A DNA stretch of 64,000 bases from Rhizobium leguminosarum (GCF_001679785.1 NZ_CP016286.1:4598501-4662500), one strand, 5' to 3'; counted from the first letter of the stretch, positions 54,852 to 63,728 are shown. The notes: generated by a model from the letters alone, not told the origin. Numbers and translations are program-made.

Positions 54852-55496
54852 TCAACTCGGCGCAGTACGCCTGTAGAGGGAAAATCCTGCGGGTAGCGGC
54901 GCGCTCCCCCAATCCATCGCGATGGCCGCGCTACGGCGGCCGCGCGTCAGAGCGACGTACAACTTCGCCCGGCTCTGGGGCTTCAAGTCGCTCGCGGGGT
55001 CGGAGAGCCAGCATCGCATCGGCTCGGTGGGCAGAATAACCACATGGTCGAAACCTCGGCCCTTCGACTCCCCAAAGTCATGGCGGGCGATCGACGATCT
55101 ACGCCGGTGCTGGTGATCTTGTCGCGCAGCTGCATCGGCCGACCGTCGCCAAGTAGTGAGCGTAGTCGGCCATTTCGAGGATAAAGGCGCCAGAGCCAGC
55201 CTTTCCTGTGTGACACTGCCCACACTCACGGCCTTGCTGGCCGGGAAGGCCGGATACAATGACACCGCGCAAGTTACTGCGCTGCTGCGGTGGGAACGGC
55301 TTCGAGTCGTCTCGTCGATCTCGATAGGCACCTTCCTGGGAAGCTCATTTCGCAGGAAGCCAGCGATGCCACCATCAGCGTACTTCTGGTAGCGCCGCTC
55401 ATGGTGGGTAAGGTAGGGGCCGCTTCCAGAACGACGGGTCTGGCTAGCCGCCACAGAATCGGATGAGAGCGGCATACTAACTCGCTTCAAAAGCAC
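54852..55496 (-). pseudogene. Degraded UvrD/Rep-type helicase, C-terminal part
   Basis: The end reads FGESKGRGFDHVVILPTEPM, then SDLKPQSRAKLYVALTRGRR, a UvrD-like C-terminal helicase region (motifs V and VI). Upstream, the matching sequence (PMQLRDKITSTGVDRRSPAM) lies in another frame, so a frameshift near 55080 breaks it. A further stretch (YADGGIAGFLRNELPRKVPIE) is recognisable, and the N-terminal part with Walker A is missing. It may once have been part of a defence system here. Confidence 0.75.
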
Positions 55497-55579
55497 CTGA
55501 AAAAACTTAAAAAAAGTATTCGTGCATAAGTTGTTGCTCCCAGATAAGATAAAATCGTGCGGAATGAGGGGCTACAATT

Positions 55580-57613
55580 TTGAAAAAAATCGATTTGCAC
55601 ATCCATACCAAAACTAGCTCTCAAGATCGAGATTTTGTGTTTAGCGAACACAATATTAAGCGGTATGTGCGCGATGCTGAATTGGACTGCATTGCCATTA
55701 CAAACCACAATCTCTTTGATAGAGAGCAATTTGAGAAAATCAGGTCAGTTCTGGATATCCTTGTTATTCCAGGGATAGAAGTTGATATCGAAAAATTTCA
55801 CATCTTAGTCTTGGCCGACGGACGAGATTTGGATGGATTTTCTTCCCGATGCGATGAGGTGGCGCGAAAATGGCATACGACTGGATTGCCCCTTCGGCAT
55901 GAAGAGTTTGAGTCGATTCTGGGCGACCTCCGTCAGTACATCCTTATTCCTCACTATCTGAAGGACCCGAAAATTAGTCCTGAAAGTTTGGAGAGGTTCG
56001 GAGGTCATATTCACTGTGGCGAAGTCAGTAGCCCTAAAAAATTCATGGCTTGCCACAAAGACCCTGAGATGCTCGTCCCAGTATTTTTCAGCGACTGCCG
56101 AATTAGCGACACCCTTTCCGACCTCCCTACCAAGCAAACATATGTTGATTGTGAGGAGCTAACGTTCGGCACTCTGCGACAAGTTCTAAAGGACAGAGAT
56201 AAGGTGTCTTTGTCTACCATTGGCGGGAACAGATACTTCCAGATATTTCCCGACGGTCAGAAGCTTTCAACTGGACTGAATGTTGTTTTGGGCGATCGGT
56301 CGTCAGGAAAATCTTATACGCTGCAAAGGATATACGATTGGTTTGGAGCCGAGAACACTAGATATATACGACAGTTCGATCTTGTGGCCCGCAATGAAGT
56401 GGAAGACGAAAGGAAATTCAAGGATTTTCTAAGTGAAAAAACCAGCCTTTTTTCTCGGGAGTATCTGGCGGATTTGCAAGGAGCGGTTGGCCATATGCTT
56501 GAAATCGACCTCAAATCGGACATGGAATCCGTGGAACAATATGTGTCCACGTTACTAAATTATGCACGCGACACAAGTAGGCATGACGCGTTCTCGAAAG
56601 CTACGATTTATAATGAGGAACTATTTCAACAAAAAAATCTATCTGGCTTGGAGAATCTAATATCATCGACAAAAAGACTGGTCAGTAACGTTGAGTATAG
56701 ATTAATAATTGATAAGCACATTCCACAGGCTGCACTAAAGGCGCTGTATGTCGAATTGATGATGACTTACTGCACCCAGAAAGAGAGTAACCTAAAAAAA
56801 GACTGGGTAAATACTGTCATTCAAGACATCAAGGCGAGGCTTCAGAGAAAGTCATCCGCGCCTAGTGTGACGGATGTTGACCTTCTGAGAGTCGCAACCA
56901 ACAAAAGAGGGATAGCCAGATTCGAAGAGCTGGTGAAAGCGGCCCGCAAGGCCAAAATTCCGCTTCGGAAGAAAAAAGGCAGTTTTGAGATTGTTGCTCA
57001 GGTCGGCCCATTTATGAGGGTGAGCGAACTTAAAGACCTTTCCAGATCGCAGAAAGGCTTCAGTGCCGCCTTCGAGAAGTACGATAAGCCCTATGAATTC
57101 CTGCAGGAGCTCCGAAACATTGGATCTCCAGTTGAAGCTTCTGATTTCAGCAAATATCTGGTCAAGGTTGAATATAAGATTCTCAACAAGGATGGGCTCG
57201 TTGCTTCTGGGGGAGAAAGGTCGGAATTTTTCTTGCTAGATAAGATAGAAGGAGCAAGCTCCGCAGATGTCCTGCTCATAGATGAACCAGAATCGTCATT
57301 CGACAACCATTTCCTGAAGGCTGAAGTTAATGAAATTATAAAAGAAATGTCCAGAAAGATGCCCGTTGTCGTGGTCACCCACAATAACACCGTAGGAGTT
57401 TCGATCCGCCCAGATTACATCCTCTATACTCAGAAAGCAGTAGAGGGCACAGAGATCAAGTGGCGAATTTTCTCCGGGCCTCCAACGAGCAAGAAACTTG
57501 TCTCTGCAGATGGATTAGAACTGCAAACAAGGGACATACTTCTTGGAAACTTGGAGGCAGGAGTGAAAACTTACGAAGAGCGGAGTGCGACCTATGCAGA
57601 TCTTAAAGATTGA
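55580..57613 (+). CDS. PHP phosphoesterase - ABC/SMC-type ATPase fusion (TrlF-like)
   Basis: 677 aa. PHP domain residues 1-210: D5-L-H7-I-H9 in KIDLHIHTKTS, AITNHN (39-44), GIEVDI (65-70) and PHYLKDP are metal ligands. The ATPase begins near 225 with Walker A GDRSSGKS (237-244), then a helical/coiled insertion (about 290-520), signature SGGERSEFFLL (about 543-553), Walker B VLLIDEPESSFDN (about 564) and H-loop VVVTHNN (about 597). It resembles the TrlF family. It overlaps the next gene by 20 bases. A role in defence against phage or RNA damage is inferred. Confidence 0.87.
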   Translation: MKKIDLHIHTKTSSQDRDFVFSEHNIKRYVRDAELDCIAITNHNLFDREQFEKIRSVLDILVIPGIEVDIEKFHILVLADGRDLDGFSSRCDEVARKWHTTGLPLRHEEFESILGDLRQYILIPHYLKDPKISPESLERFGGHIHCGEVSSPKKFMACHKDPEMLVPVFFSDCRISDTLSDLPTKQTYVDCEELTFGTLRQVLKDRDKVSLSTIGGNRYFQIFPDGQKLSTGLNVVLGDRSSGKSYTLQRIYDWFGAENTRYIRQFDLVARNEVEDERKFKDFLSEKTSLFSREYLADLQGAVGHMLEIDLKSDMESVEQYVSTLLNYARDTSRHDAFSKATIYNEELFQQKNLSGLENLISSTKRLVSNVEYRLIIDKHIPQAALKALYVELMMTYCTQKESNLKKDWVNTVIQDIKARLQRKSSAPSVTDVDLLRVATNKRGIARFEELVKAARKAKIPLRKKKGSFEIVAQVGPFMRVSELKDLSRSQKGFSAAFEKYDKPYEFLQELRNIGSPVEASDFSKYLVKVEYKILNKDGLVASGGERSEFFLLDKIEGASSADVLLIDEPESSFDNHFLKAEVNEIIKEMSRKMPVVVVTHNNTVGVSIRPDYILYTQKAVEGTEIKWRIFSGPPTSKKLVSADGLELQTRDILLGNLEAGVKTYEERSATYADLKD

Positions 57614-57890
57614 AGACGGATCAGGCTATTTTTGGGTGGCGGCTTCGGGTGAGTGGCGCAAAATAGACGAAATTGACAAGGATGGACTGCTTTCACTGTT
57701 AGACCTATTTCTTGATGTCGACGCCCAAATGGATTCCCCTGATGAGCACAATCTACGCAACGAAGTGCATAAGATCATTTACGCACATATTTTCCAAAAG
57801 CTCTCGTCGCTTTCAGAAAGTAAATCTTCGTTTAAGGACGACAGCGAGAGACTATACTTCGAAGAAATTAAAAAATACGCGTCATCCTGA
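57594..57890 (+). CDS. Small unknown protein coupled to the PHP-ATPase
   Basis: 98 aa from the ATG at 57594 (GGAG 8 bases upstream), overlapping the PHP-ATPase by 20 bases; the frame opens at 57585. Acidic and helical (LLSLLDLFLDVDAQMDSPDE, EVHKIIYAHIFQKLSSLSES) with an N-terminal beta-rich start (ILKIEDGSGYFWV). No family is recognised. Translational coupling suggests a complex partner or regulator of the ATPase. Confidence 0.75.
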   Translation: MQILKIEDGSGYFWVAASGEWRKIDEIDKDGLLSLLDLFLDVDAQMDSPDEHNLRNEVHKIIYAHIFQKLSSLSESKSSFKDDSERLYFEEIKKYASS

Positions 57891-58026
57891 TGCGCTGACT
57901 AAAAGGAAACTCCGTTGCAACTCTGTGGACGCAGTCTTCGCCGGTCCTTGTCGCGCAGATCGATGACCGAGCAGATGACCAAGAAGTCTCAGGCTGAGAT
58001 CGCCCCATGAAACCAGATCGCTGCGA

Positions 58027-58986
58027 ATGACGCTTTCTTCGAGCGCAGTTCACCAGATGAGCGTATCAGCCAACGTAGCGATTTCCCGTGCGCTGGCAAA
58101 TGGGTCGCCCCTGATGAAGTCCTCGCCCCGAACCGAGCCCGGTCTCGTCGCCGCTGTCCATTTGGGGGCCATTCCCGATATAGCGGCGGCGTGGTCTCCA
58201 TTGTTCACTCTTGCCGGGCTAAACCTGAAACTCACAGGCGTGTTTTGCCATCAGTCCCCGATGGCGATCTACTGTGATGTGCGAGGGAAGCGGCAACGCT
58301 CCGAACTCGCCGACTTTTTGGTAGTTATTGATTTACGGACGAGCCGCTGGACCGGAAGGCGGGCCGTCCTCATTCAAGCCAAAATGGCCGCTCAGGCTGG
58401 AACGGCGAATGTCAAGAAGGGATCTGGCTGGACGCAGTTGTCGCTCTACCAGAACTGGCCGCGGTTCGACTTCGAGCAAGCAGCGTATCGGCTGAAATCT
58501 GTCGATCTTACACTGGGAGTGGATTCAGACCACTCCGGAAGCTATGGCATAATCGACCGCCACTGGCACCGATCTCATGCTCCGCGATGGACTCAGCTTC
58601 CGGCCAATCCGACACCGAAAAAGACAATAGGCTATGCCGAGCTCGGGGACTTCCTTGCGCGGATGGTGGCAGGCCAGTCTGGATATGGTCGGGACGTCGA
58701 CACATGCGTCAACCCCACTTGGACTGAAGTGGTAGACGCCCTAATGCGGGAGACTTTTTCCAAAACCTTCAGCCACTCGTCGACGCTAGGCAATATCGCA
58801 GCACCGAGATCCGTATCGGCCATGGCGTTGTTGGCGGCGCCCGCTGCGGGCTTTGTGGTGTCTGGGGGAACCGGCGGACCGCCAGACGGGCAGTTTTCAG
58901 GCATCGAAGACGGTCCGACCGGTATAACTACTCTTCTCATAGAAGTCGCGGCGGGCGAAATTCCTGATCGACCGGATTGGTTATAG
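58027..58986 (+). CDS. Unknown protein with a possible PD-(D/E/Q)xK nuclease core
   Basis: 319 aa; the start may be 58057. At 93-119, SELADFLVVIDLRTS then RRAVLIQAKMA gives an E...D-x20-Q-A-K pattern, as in nuclease folds with Q in place of E. A tryptophan-rich stretch follows (GWTQLSLYQNWPRFDFEQ). The C-terminus has a Gly/Pro loop (VVSGGTGGPPDGQF). It lies 136 bases after the PHP-ATPase pair on the same strand. No named family is recognised. Confidence 0.6.
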   Translation: MTLSSSAVHQMSVSANVAISRALANGSPLMKSSPRTEPGLVAAVHLGAIPDIAAAWSPLFTLAGLNLKLTGVFCHQSPMAIYCDVRGKRQRSELADFLVVIDLRTSRWTGRRAVLIQAKMAAQAGTANVKKGSGWTQLSLYQNWPRFDFEQAAYRLKSVDLTLGVDSDHSGSYGIIDRHWHRSHAPRWTQLPANPTPKKTIGYAELGDFLARMVAGQSGYGRDVDTCVNPTWTEVVDALMRETFSKTFSHSSTLGNIAAPRSVSAMALLAAPAAGFVVSGGTGGPPDGQFSGIEDGPTGITTLLIEVAAGEIPDRPDWL

Positions 58987-59005
58987 GCCGAACCGACTCA
59001 GCGCG

Positions 59006-59170
59006 TCAGTCCCCGGAATCGCAGGCGGGGCACTCGTCGCCGATATCGTTAAGAGCATCGCGCACTGCTGCTTCTGCGCCGTCAGCGGACATACCGTCAA
59101 ATGGGTTCGCCCGAGCTGAGGCAACGGCCTCCTCAAGTGCACCGATGTCGAGGTAAAGAACTTCTTATTT
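59006..59170 (-). pseudogene. Fragment of an unknown reading frame next to the resolvase
   Basis: An open frame without a start codon reads LYLDIGALEEAVASARANPF, then an acidic tail GDECPACDSGD and a stop. Composition is protein-like. It is probably the 3' end of a gene cut off by the resolvase-containing insertion. Confidence 0.35.
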
Positions 59171-59731
59171 TTCAACAATTTCATGGTCAGAGGCGGCCAA
59201 TATTCGATACACCTGCATTCGCGAGCAAGCAGCCCTTCTCGCGATTTCGGAAGCTCCAATTCCGTGATGATGAAGCGTGCGGATTAGCTCGTGGTTCAGG
59301 CGAGCCTTACCCCCATGGTACGCTCCAGCTTGTCTTGCGCGGGCAATACCTTCTCGCTGACGCTCTTTAATAAATCGACGCTCCATTTGTGCGACCATGC
59401 CGAGGACAGTGAGAATGACGTGCCCCATTTCACCGCGTGTCGACACATGCGGGTCGAGTATCGTCACGAATGCTCCTCGTTGCTCGCACTCGTGAACGAT
59501 GTTGAGGACATCGCGGGTGTCGCGCCCAAGACGATCCAGCCGCGTGACCACCAACTCGTCACCTTCACGAAGGAACTCGATAATAGTTGCGAGTTCCGTT
59601 CGCCCCTCGCGGCTGGCGCCGGAAACCTTTTCTGCGCGGATGATCACGCAGCCCTCACTCTGCAGACGTTGCTGCTGTATTTCGAAATCCTGATCAGCCG
59701 TGCTGACCCGGGCATAACCGATTTTCGTCAT
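59165..59731 (-). CDS. Serine recombinase (resolvase/invertase family)
   Basis: 188 aa, full length. Catalytic Ser10 in IGYARVSTADQD; REGDELVVTRLDRLGRDTRD (Arg cluster, about 56-75), EMGHVILTVLGMVAQMERR and the E helix; then the HTH_7 domain (RTLHHHGIGASEIARRAACSRMQVYRIL). This is a Tn3-type resolvase/DNA invertase. Repeated TGTCAC motifs upstream may be its res site. No partner transposase is seen. Confidence 0.95.
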   Translation of the reverse strand: MTKIGYARVSTADQDFEIQQQRLQSEGCVIIRAEKVSGASREGRTELATIIEFLREGDELVVTRLDRLGRDTRDVLNIVHECEQRGAFVTILDPHVSTRGEMGHVILTVLGMVAQMERRFIKERQREGIARARQAGAYHGGKARLNHELIRTLHHHGIGASEIARRAACSRMQVYRILAASDHEIVEK

Positions 59732-59732
59732 A

Positions 59733-59827
59733 TGTCACCTCGAACTTTAGGCCCGAGGCTACCTTGTCACAAATGGTCGATGTCAAGATCGATGTGACAC
59801 TGACCGATGTAACCTCGCCCACGTCAC
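59733..59827. promoter_or_regulatory. Candidate resolution (res) site upstream of the resolvase
   Basis: TGTCAC 59733, TGTCAC 59765, TGTCAA 59781, GTGACA 59794, TGTAAC 59808 and GTCAC 59823, in direct and inverted orientation within 95 bp of the resolvase start. Spacing suits several resolvase dimers and autoregulation. The remaining bases to 60097 hold no supported gene. Confidence 0.5.
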
Positions 59828-60097
59828 AACCGGCTATACCCCCGCGTGACGCGGCCTTGGCTGCAACTGAAATTAATGTGCAACTGACATGTTGTCAGCA
59901 AGTGGAAGGAGCAGTCAGCATTTCACAAAAGTTACGAGAGACTTCGGCGCGTACTAGTGACCTCCGATCTTGTTGTCCCCACGCGTGGCCTCCCCAGCAC
60001 GGGCAGAACTGTTGCAACGAAAACCGGTTGATGTACATCATCCGCAAAAGTAGGAACCGCCGATCGTAAGGGTTGTTTCCAAAGAAGGAACATTCAT

Positions 60098-60241
60098 ATG
60101 GAAGCAATTCTTGCATGGCAGCTCGCCATCGCCGCCAGCCTTGTGGCGTCGCGGATCTTGTCGTCGAAAGTAATAATCACGGTGGCGTTGCTCTGGACCG
60201 CCTGGACGTTTGTGGCGGTTTGGGTCAATGGGCTAAACTAG
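60098..60241 (+). CDS. 47-residue membrane protein
   Basis: Short frame with an AAGGA site 10 bases upstream. The sequence is two hydrophobic helices: ILAWQLAIAASLVASRIL and VIITVALLWTAWTFVAVWV, joined by a short SSK turn. No family is recognised. Its composition and ribosome site support a real small membrane protein. Confidence 0.5.
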   Translation: MEAILAWQLAIAASLVASRILSSKVIITVALLWTAWTFVAVWVNGLN

Positions 60242-60422
60242 GAATAGAGGACGATGCATGACTCAATTAACTGTTGTCATCAGCAACTGTAACAGTGTTG
60301 ACCGTGCGGAAATCAGCTTGCTGAAAGGCAGCCGCCGCGCATCTTGGTCGGCGGCTCTCTCTACCTCGTCGGCGATGTCCTTGCCGACAACGATACGCCC
60401 CCGAAATGAAGGCTGCAAAATG

Positions 60423-60450
60423 AAAAAAGCCCGGTCGAACCGGGCTTTTT
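60423..60450. terminator. Intrinsic terminator downstream of trxA
   Basis: A-run, gcccggt-cga-accgggc, then TTTTT. On the minus strand it also ends with a T-run, so it can act for trxA (stop at 60479). It explains the open frames that cross it on both strands as non-genes. Confidence 0.87.
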
Positions 60451-60478
60451 CATTGTGATACAAATCGAGCGATATCAA

Positions 60479-60799
60479 TCAGGCAGCGTTCGAAATCCAG
60501 TTCGAAAGAGCCGTCTTCGGCTTTGCGCCAACCGAGATATCTGCAACTTCGCCGCCCTTGAACATCGCAAGCGTCGGAATGGAGCGCACACCGAACTGTG
60601 CAGCGAGTTCCGGGTTCTCATCGATATTCAGCTTGGCGACCTTGACCTTGCCTTCCATCTCGACGGCGATTTTTTCGAGGCTCGGAGCAATCATCTTGCA
60701 CGGGCCGCACCATTCAGCCCAGAAATCGACGACGACGGGTTCTGCTGATTCCAGAACTTCGGACTGGAAATTATTGATATCGACTTTCACGGTAGCCAT
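60479..60799 (-). CDS. trxA: Thioredoxin
   Basis: 106 aa from the ATG at 60799 with AGGAG upstream (frame to 60964). Redox active site [10 protein letters not shown] (Cys about 32 and 35), conserved DFWAEWC and the cis-Pro segment [13 protein letters not shown]. It is a full-length general disulfide reductase. Next upstream is only the 3' end of addA, whereas full addA precedes trxA in Rhizobium core chromosomes. So this may be a copied or moved segment. Confidence 0.96.
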   Translation of the reverse strand: MATVKVDINNFQSEVLESAEPVVVDFWAEWCGPCKMIAPSLEKIAVEMEGKVKVAKLNIDENPELAAQFGVRSIPTLAMFKGGEVADISVGAKPKTALSNWISNAA

Positions 60800-60869
60800 G
60801 GGCTGCTCCTTTATCGGAATTGGGTAACCGCATGTGATGGTGCGGTGCCGAATTTTCAATGTCCGGTAT

Positions 60870-61622
60870 TCACTTTGTCCTGCCCGCTGCAAGCGCCAAA
60901 CCGAGCGCCTTTTCGCTGAGCGTGAAGAGCGAGGCGTTCTCGGTGTAGACAAGCATGCAATCAATACGCTTACCCGGATAGAGCGGCGCCAGGATCTCGC
61001 GATAGATCGCCAGCTGCGCCCGGTGCGCGAAGGGGATAGCCTCTTCGGTTACCGGCGGCACCCGATTGGTCTTGTAGTCAAGAATGACGACGCGATCGGC
61101 AAGGACGGCAAGCCGGTCGATACGGCCGGAGACGGCATAGCGCCGGTCTTCGAGCGTCAATGTTCCCATGATCGAGACCTCGGGCTGGGCCTGCGCGCCG
61201 AGAACGGCCTGCAGACCTTTCTCGTCCAATAGTTTCAGAACCGAATCGACAAGCTTGCGCCGTTCGCCTTCCGGCCACAACCGAGCCGCCCGTTCGGCAT
61301 AGCGGCTTGCCGCATCAGGCCGTTCGCCAAGTGGAATTTCGGGAAGCGCCTGCAGCATGCGATGGATCAGCCTGCCCTTCTCCAGTGAACGATCGGTGCG
61401 CTCCTTCTTGCCGAACAGCGGCGAAATGACGAGTAGACTGCCCTCGTCTTCATCGATGATCGTGCCCACGCCGGACCGCGGAGCGGATCGCTGAGGTAAT
61501 TGTCTCGCTGCGCCTTCACTAAGAGAAAAATTCAATGGCGGCGGCAAGGCCTGCTCCAATGCAGCCGGCACGTTTGTTGGCGGCAAATGATTATTGACTG
61601 TTGACGGGTTGAACAAATGCAT
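60870..61622 (-). pseudogene. addA: addA 3' fragment (AddAB helicase-nuclease, C-terminal nuclease domain)
   Basis: About 235 residues of the AddA end. The RecB-type nuclease core is intact (SLEKGRLIHRMLQALPEIP; SGRIDRLAVL; VVILDYKTNRVPP with Asp and Lys; [10 protein letters not shown]). AddA is normally about 1180 aa, and its helicase motifs are absent. The first 15 residues of this frame are unrelated, so the break is near 61575. The product cannot work as a recombination helicase. Confidence 0.85.
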
Positions 61623-61682
61623 CTAGATCGTCGTGACCGAATTATCCCATCAAAGATGGGTAAACCCGTCAGGAGATAATAC

Positions 61683-62087
61683 ATGCCCCAGTCCGTGGAT
61701 GCACGCCTCAACGAGGCTGACCTTCTTGTCTCGGCACTCGAGAACGAGGGAGTCGAGTACATCTTCGGCGTCCCCGCCGAGGAAAACGTTGACGTAGTCG
61801 AGTCGCTGCGCAACTCGAAGATCAAGCTCGTGCTGACCCGCCACGAGCGGGCTGCGACCTTCATGGCCGCCACCTACGGCCAGCTCACCTGCCAGCGGGG
61901 CGTCTGCATCGCCCCGAGCATGTATGCAGCGATACGCTATGATGACGGTCAGGCCAGCATGCGCTCTGTAATCCGATCGACCCATTTTAATGGTCTTGAC
62001 TTCGAGCCGGTTCTTTTAAGCTTGGTGAGTTCGAGAAGAAGGTTCGCCGCGCTTCAGAAGCAAGAACTTGAGGTACCCAGATGCTAG
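61683..62087 (+). pseudogene. Thiamine-diphosphate enzyme (acetolactate synthase-like), N-terminal fragment
   Basis: Residues 1-78 match the start of an acetolactate-synthase-family protein (NEADLLVSALENEGVEYIFG, the catalytic Glu in TRHERAATFMAATYG). The match ends just before the expected glycine-rich loop, at about 61918. The rest of the frame is unrelated. So only the first seventh of a roughly 550-aa enzyme is present. Confidence 0.8.
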
Positions 62088-62327
62088 CGCCCGGCGTCTT
62101 CCTGTCACGATGGGGACATCTGCACTCTCCCAAAAGAAGGGTACTTTCACAATGGCGCGTACCCGCAGAAGCCATTTCAAAAGACGAGATCACCAGCGTC
62201 TATTGTCCAACCGATGGAACGTTCGCCGCGATGACCTTTCAATATCAAAACAACTCGACCTGATACTTGGAAGGACGCGCTAATTCCTGGAGCACGAAGC
62301 TGAATAAAACACTGCGGTGAACAAAAC

Positions 62328-62444
62328 ATGACCTCTAGTTTAAATGGCGGCTCTGCAGCCCCGTCGATCAAAGTGCAGGACTGGCTGCGCGGCGACCCGC
62401 TTTCCAACTTCCAGCTCGATGAGAATCATGGAGTGATGAGATGA
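62328..62444 (+). pseudogene. Redoxin (TlpA-like) N-terminal fragment fused to a short foreign tail
   Basis: 38 codons. The first 28 (PSIKVQDWLRGDPLSNFQ) match the start of a thioredoxin-like redoxin family that normally continues into a CxxC domain. The tail LDENHGVMR ends in an ATGA overlap with the acyl carrier protein gene. That tail is probably the last codons of the gene that originally preceded acp. Confidence 0.65.
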
Positions 62445-62692
62445 AACAGACAATCCGCGACCTCGTCGCCAAATTCGGCAAGCTTCCTGTGTCGATCGAC
62501 CAAGTTGCCGACGATGCCGATCTTTATGCGGCAGGTCTGACGTCCTTTGCCTCGGTGCAGCTGATGCTTGGCATCGAAGAGGCCTTCGACATCGACTTTC
62601 CCGACAATCTCCTGAACCGCAAATCCTTCGCGAGCATCTCGGCCATCGCCAGGACCGTCGATCTCATCCGGGACAGCGGGGAGGTCGCGTGA
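62441..62692 (+). CDS. Acyl carrier protein
   Basis: 83 aa, intact. The phosphopantetheine Ser lies in DLYAAGLTSFASVQLML (Ser about 36). The helix II region GIEEAFDIDFPDNLL is typical. Only GLTS, not the GLDS of AcpP, so this is a specialised carrier protein, not the house-keeping one. Its start overlaps the upstream stop (ATGA) and its stop overlaps the next start. It probably served an acyl-modification cluster. Confidence 0.9.
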   Translation: MKQTIRDLVAKFGKLPVSIDQVADDADLYAAGLTSFASVQLMLGIEEAFDIDFPDNLLNRKSFASISAIARTVDLIRDSGEVA

Positions 62693-63384
62693 TGAATTTT
62701 CCCGTCAAGATCATGCAGGACGCTCTTGTCACAAGGGTAGCCCGGGTCGCCGAAATCGCGGCGAAACACGCGGATACCGTTGATGCGGAGGCCCGCTTCC
62801 CTCGGGAAGCCGTCGACGCGATGAAGGCCGAAAGGCTGCTCGGCATCCAGGTGCCGCGCCATTTCGGCGGCGAATCCGCCTCGATCACCGAGATCGCCGA
62901 ATTGTGCTCGCTGCTCGGCCAGGCCTGCGCCGCGAGCGCCATGGTCTTCGCCATGCACCATATCAAGCTGTCGAGCCTCGTTGAACACGGCGCCTTCTTC
63001 GATACGACCTATGCCTTTCGTTTCGGGCCGCCGGCGCATGATGCAACTGTGGCGCGCCTGCGCTCGCTGGCGGACGGCGCCATTCTCGCCGAGAGCTTCC
63101 ACTTCCCCTGCGGACGGGGGAAGGCGCTGCATGATGCAGGGATCGAAGCATCATTCGGCAGAGACGACGGCGACTGGTTCGTTGACCTCAGGACCGACCG
63201 GCTGGCGCAATCGGTGCATATCGATGTCGAAGGCTATCGGGCCGACGACGACTGGTTCCACCTTGCCCCCGGCGCGATGCGGCGCGTGAAGCTCCACGCG
63301 CTGTCCGGCGTGGAAAGCGATATTCCGCCTGCGGGCGAGATCAGAAGTCTAGGCAGTTCGCATCGCGTCGCAATCGAGGGCTGA
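62692..63384 (+). pseudogene. Chimera: acyl-CoA dehydrogenase N-terminus joined to beta-mannosidase C-terminus
   Basis: Residues 1-103 match an acyl-CoA dehydrogenase N-terminal domain (EARFPREAVDAMKAERLLGI, PRHFGGESASITEIAELCSL, AMVFAMHHIKLSSL). From about 105 the frame becomes a glycoside hydrolase family 2 C-terminus (DGAILAESFHFPCGRGKAL, DLRTDRLAQSVHIDVEGYRA, DDDWFHLAPGA). The join is in frame at about 63000. Neither enzyme has its active site. A deletion between two genes in an original operon is the simplest cause. Confidence 0.8.
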
Positions 63385-63674
63385 CGCCGCTGCGAAGGAT
63401 GATGCCGATCCATTGGGAAAGACCGTGATTTGAGAACGATATACCGCCTTCTGCGCGCCCATGTTCTGCAGCGGCTGATCCCGCGCTCGCGTCTTGCCTT
63501 CAATCCGCGCCAGCCGGTGGAGATCGGGCCGGTTCCTTTGGGACCGGCTCTTTGCCATGTCAGGGGAAGGGAAGGAAAAGAAGGACAAGGACCCTGCCCG
63601 CCACGCCGACCCCGTCCCGGTCGGCGGTCCTGCAGGAGCCGGCGGTCAGCCGCAACGGCTTTGCCGTCCTCACT

Positions 63675-63728
63675 CCATTCTGGCCGTTCCGGTGTGGCGA
63701 GCCATTCTGGCCGTTCCGGTGTGGCGAG
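63675..63728. repeat. 27-bp exact tandem duplication
   Basis: ccattctggccgttccggtg plus tggcgag occurs twice head to tail. The rest of the 63385-63803 gap has no supported gene. Confidence 0.85.

Noticed and set aside
59895..60116. Minus-strand 73-codon frame between the resolvase and the small membrane gene
   Set aside because: No ribosome site and no recognisable content; overlaps the upstream region of the small membrane protein.
60258..60478. Short frames on both strands downstream of trxA
   Set aside because: Both run through the strong bidirectional terminator at 60423-60450, so translation is unlikely.
61980..62280. Short frames between the thiamine-enzyme fragment and the redoxin fragment
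   Set aside because: Their composition is odd (many Arg/Ser) and no fragment is recognisable; probably junk in the rearranged segment.
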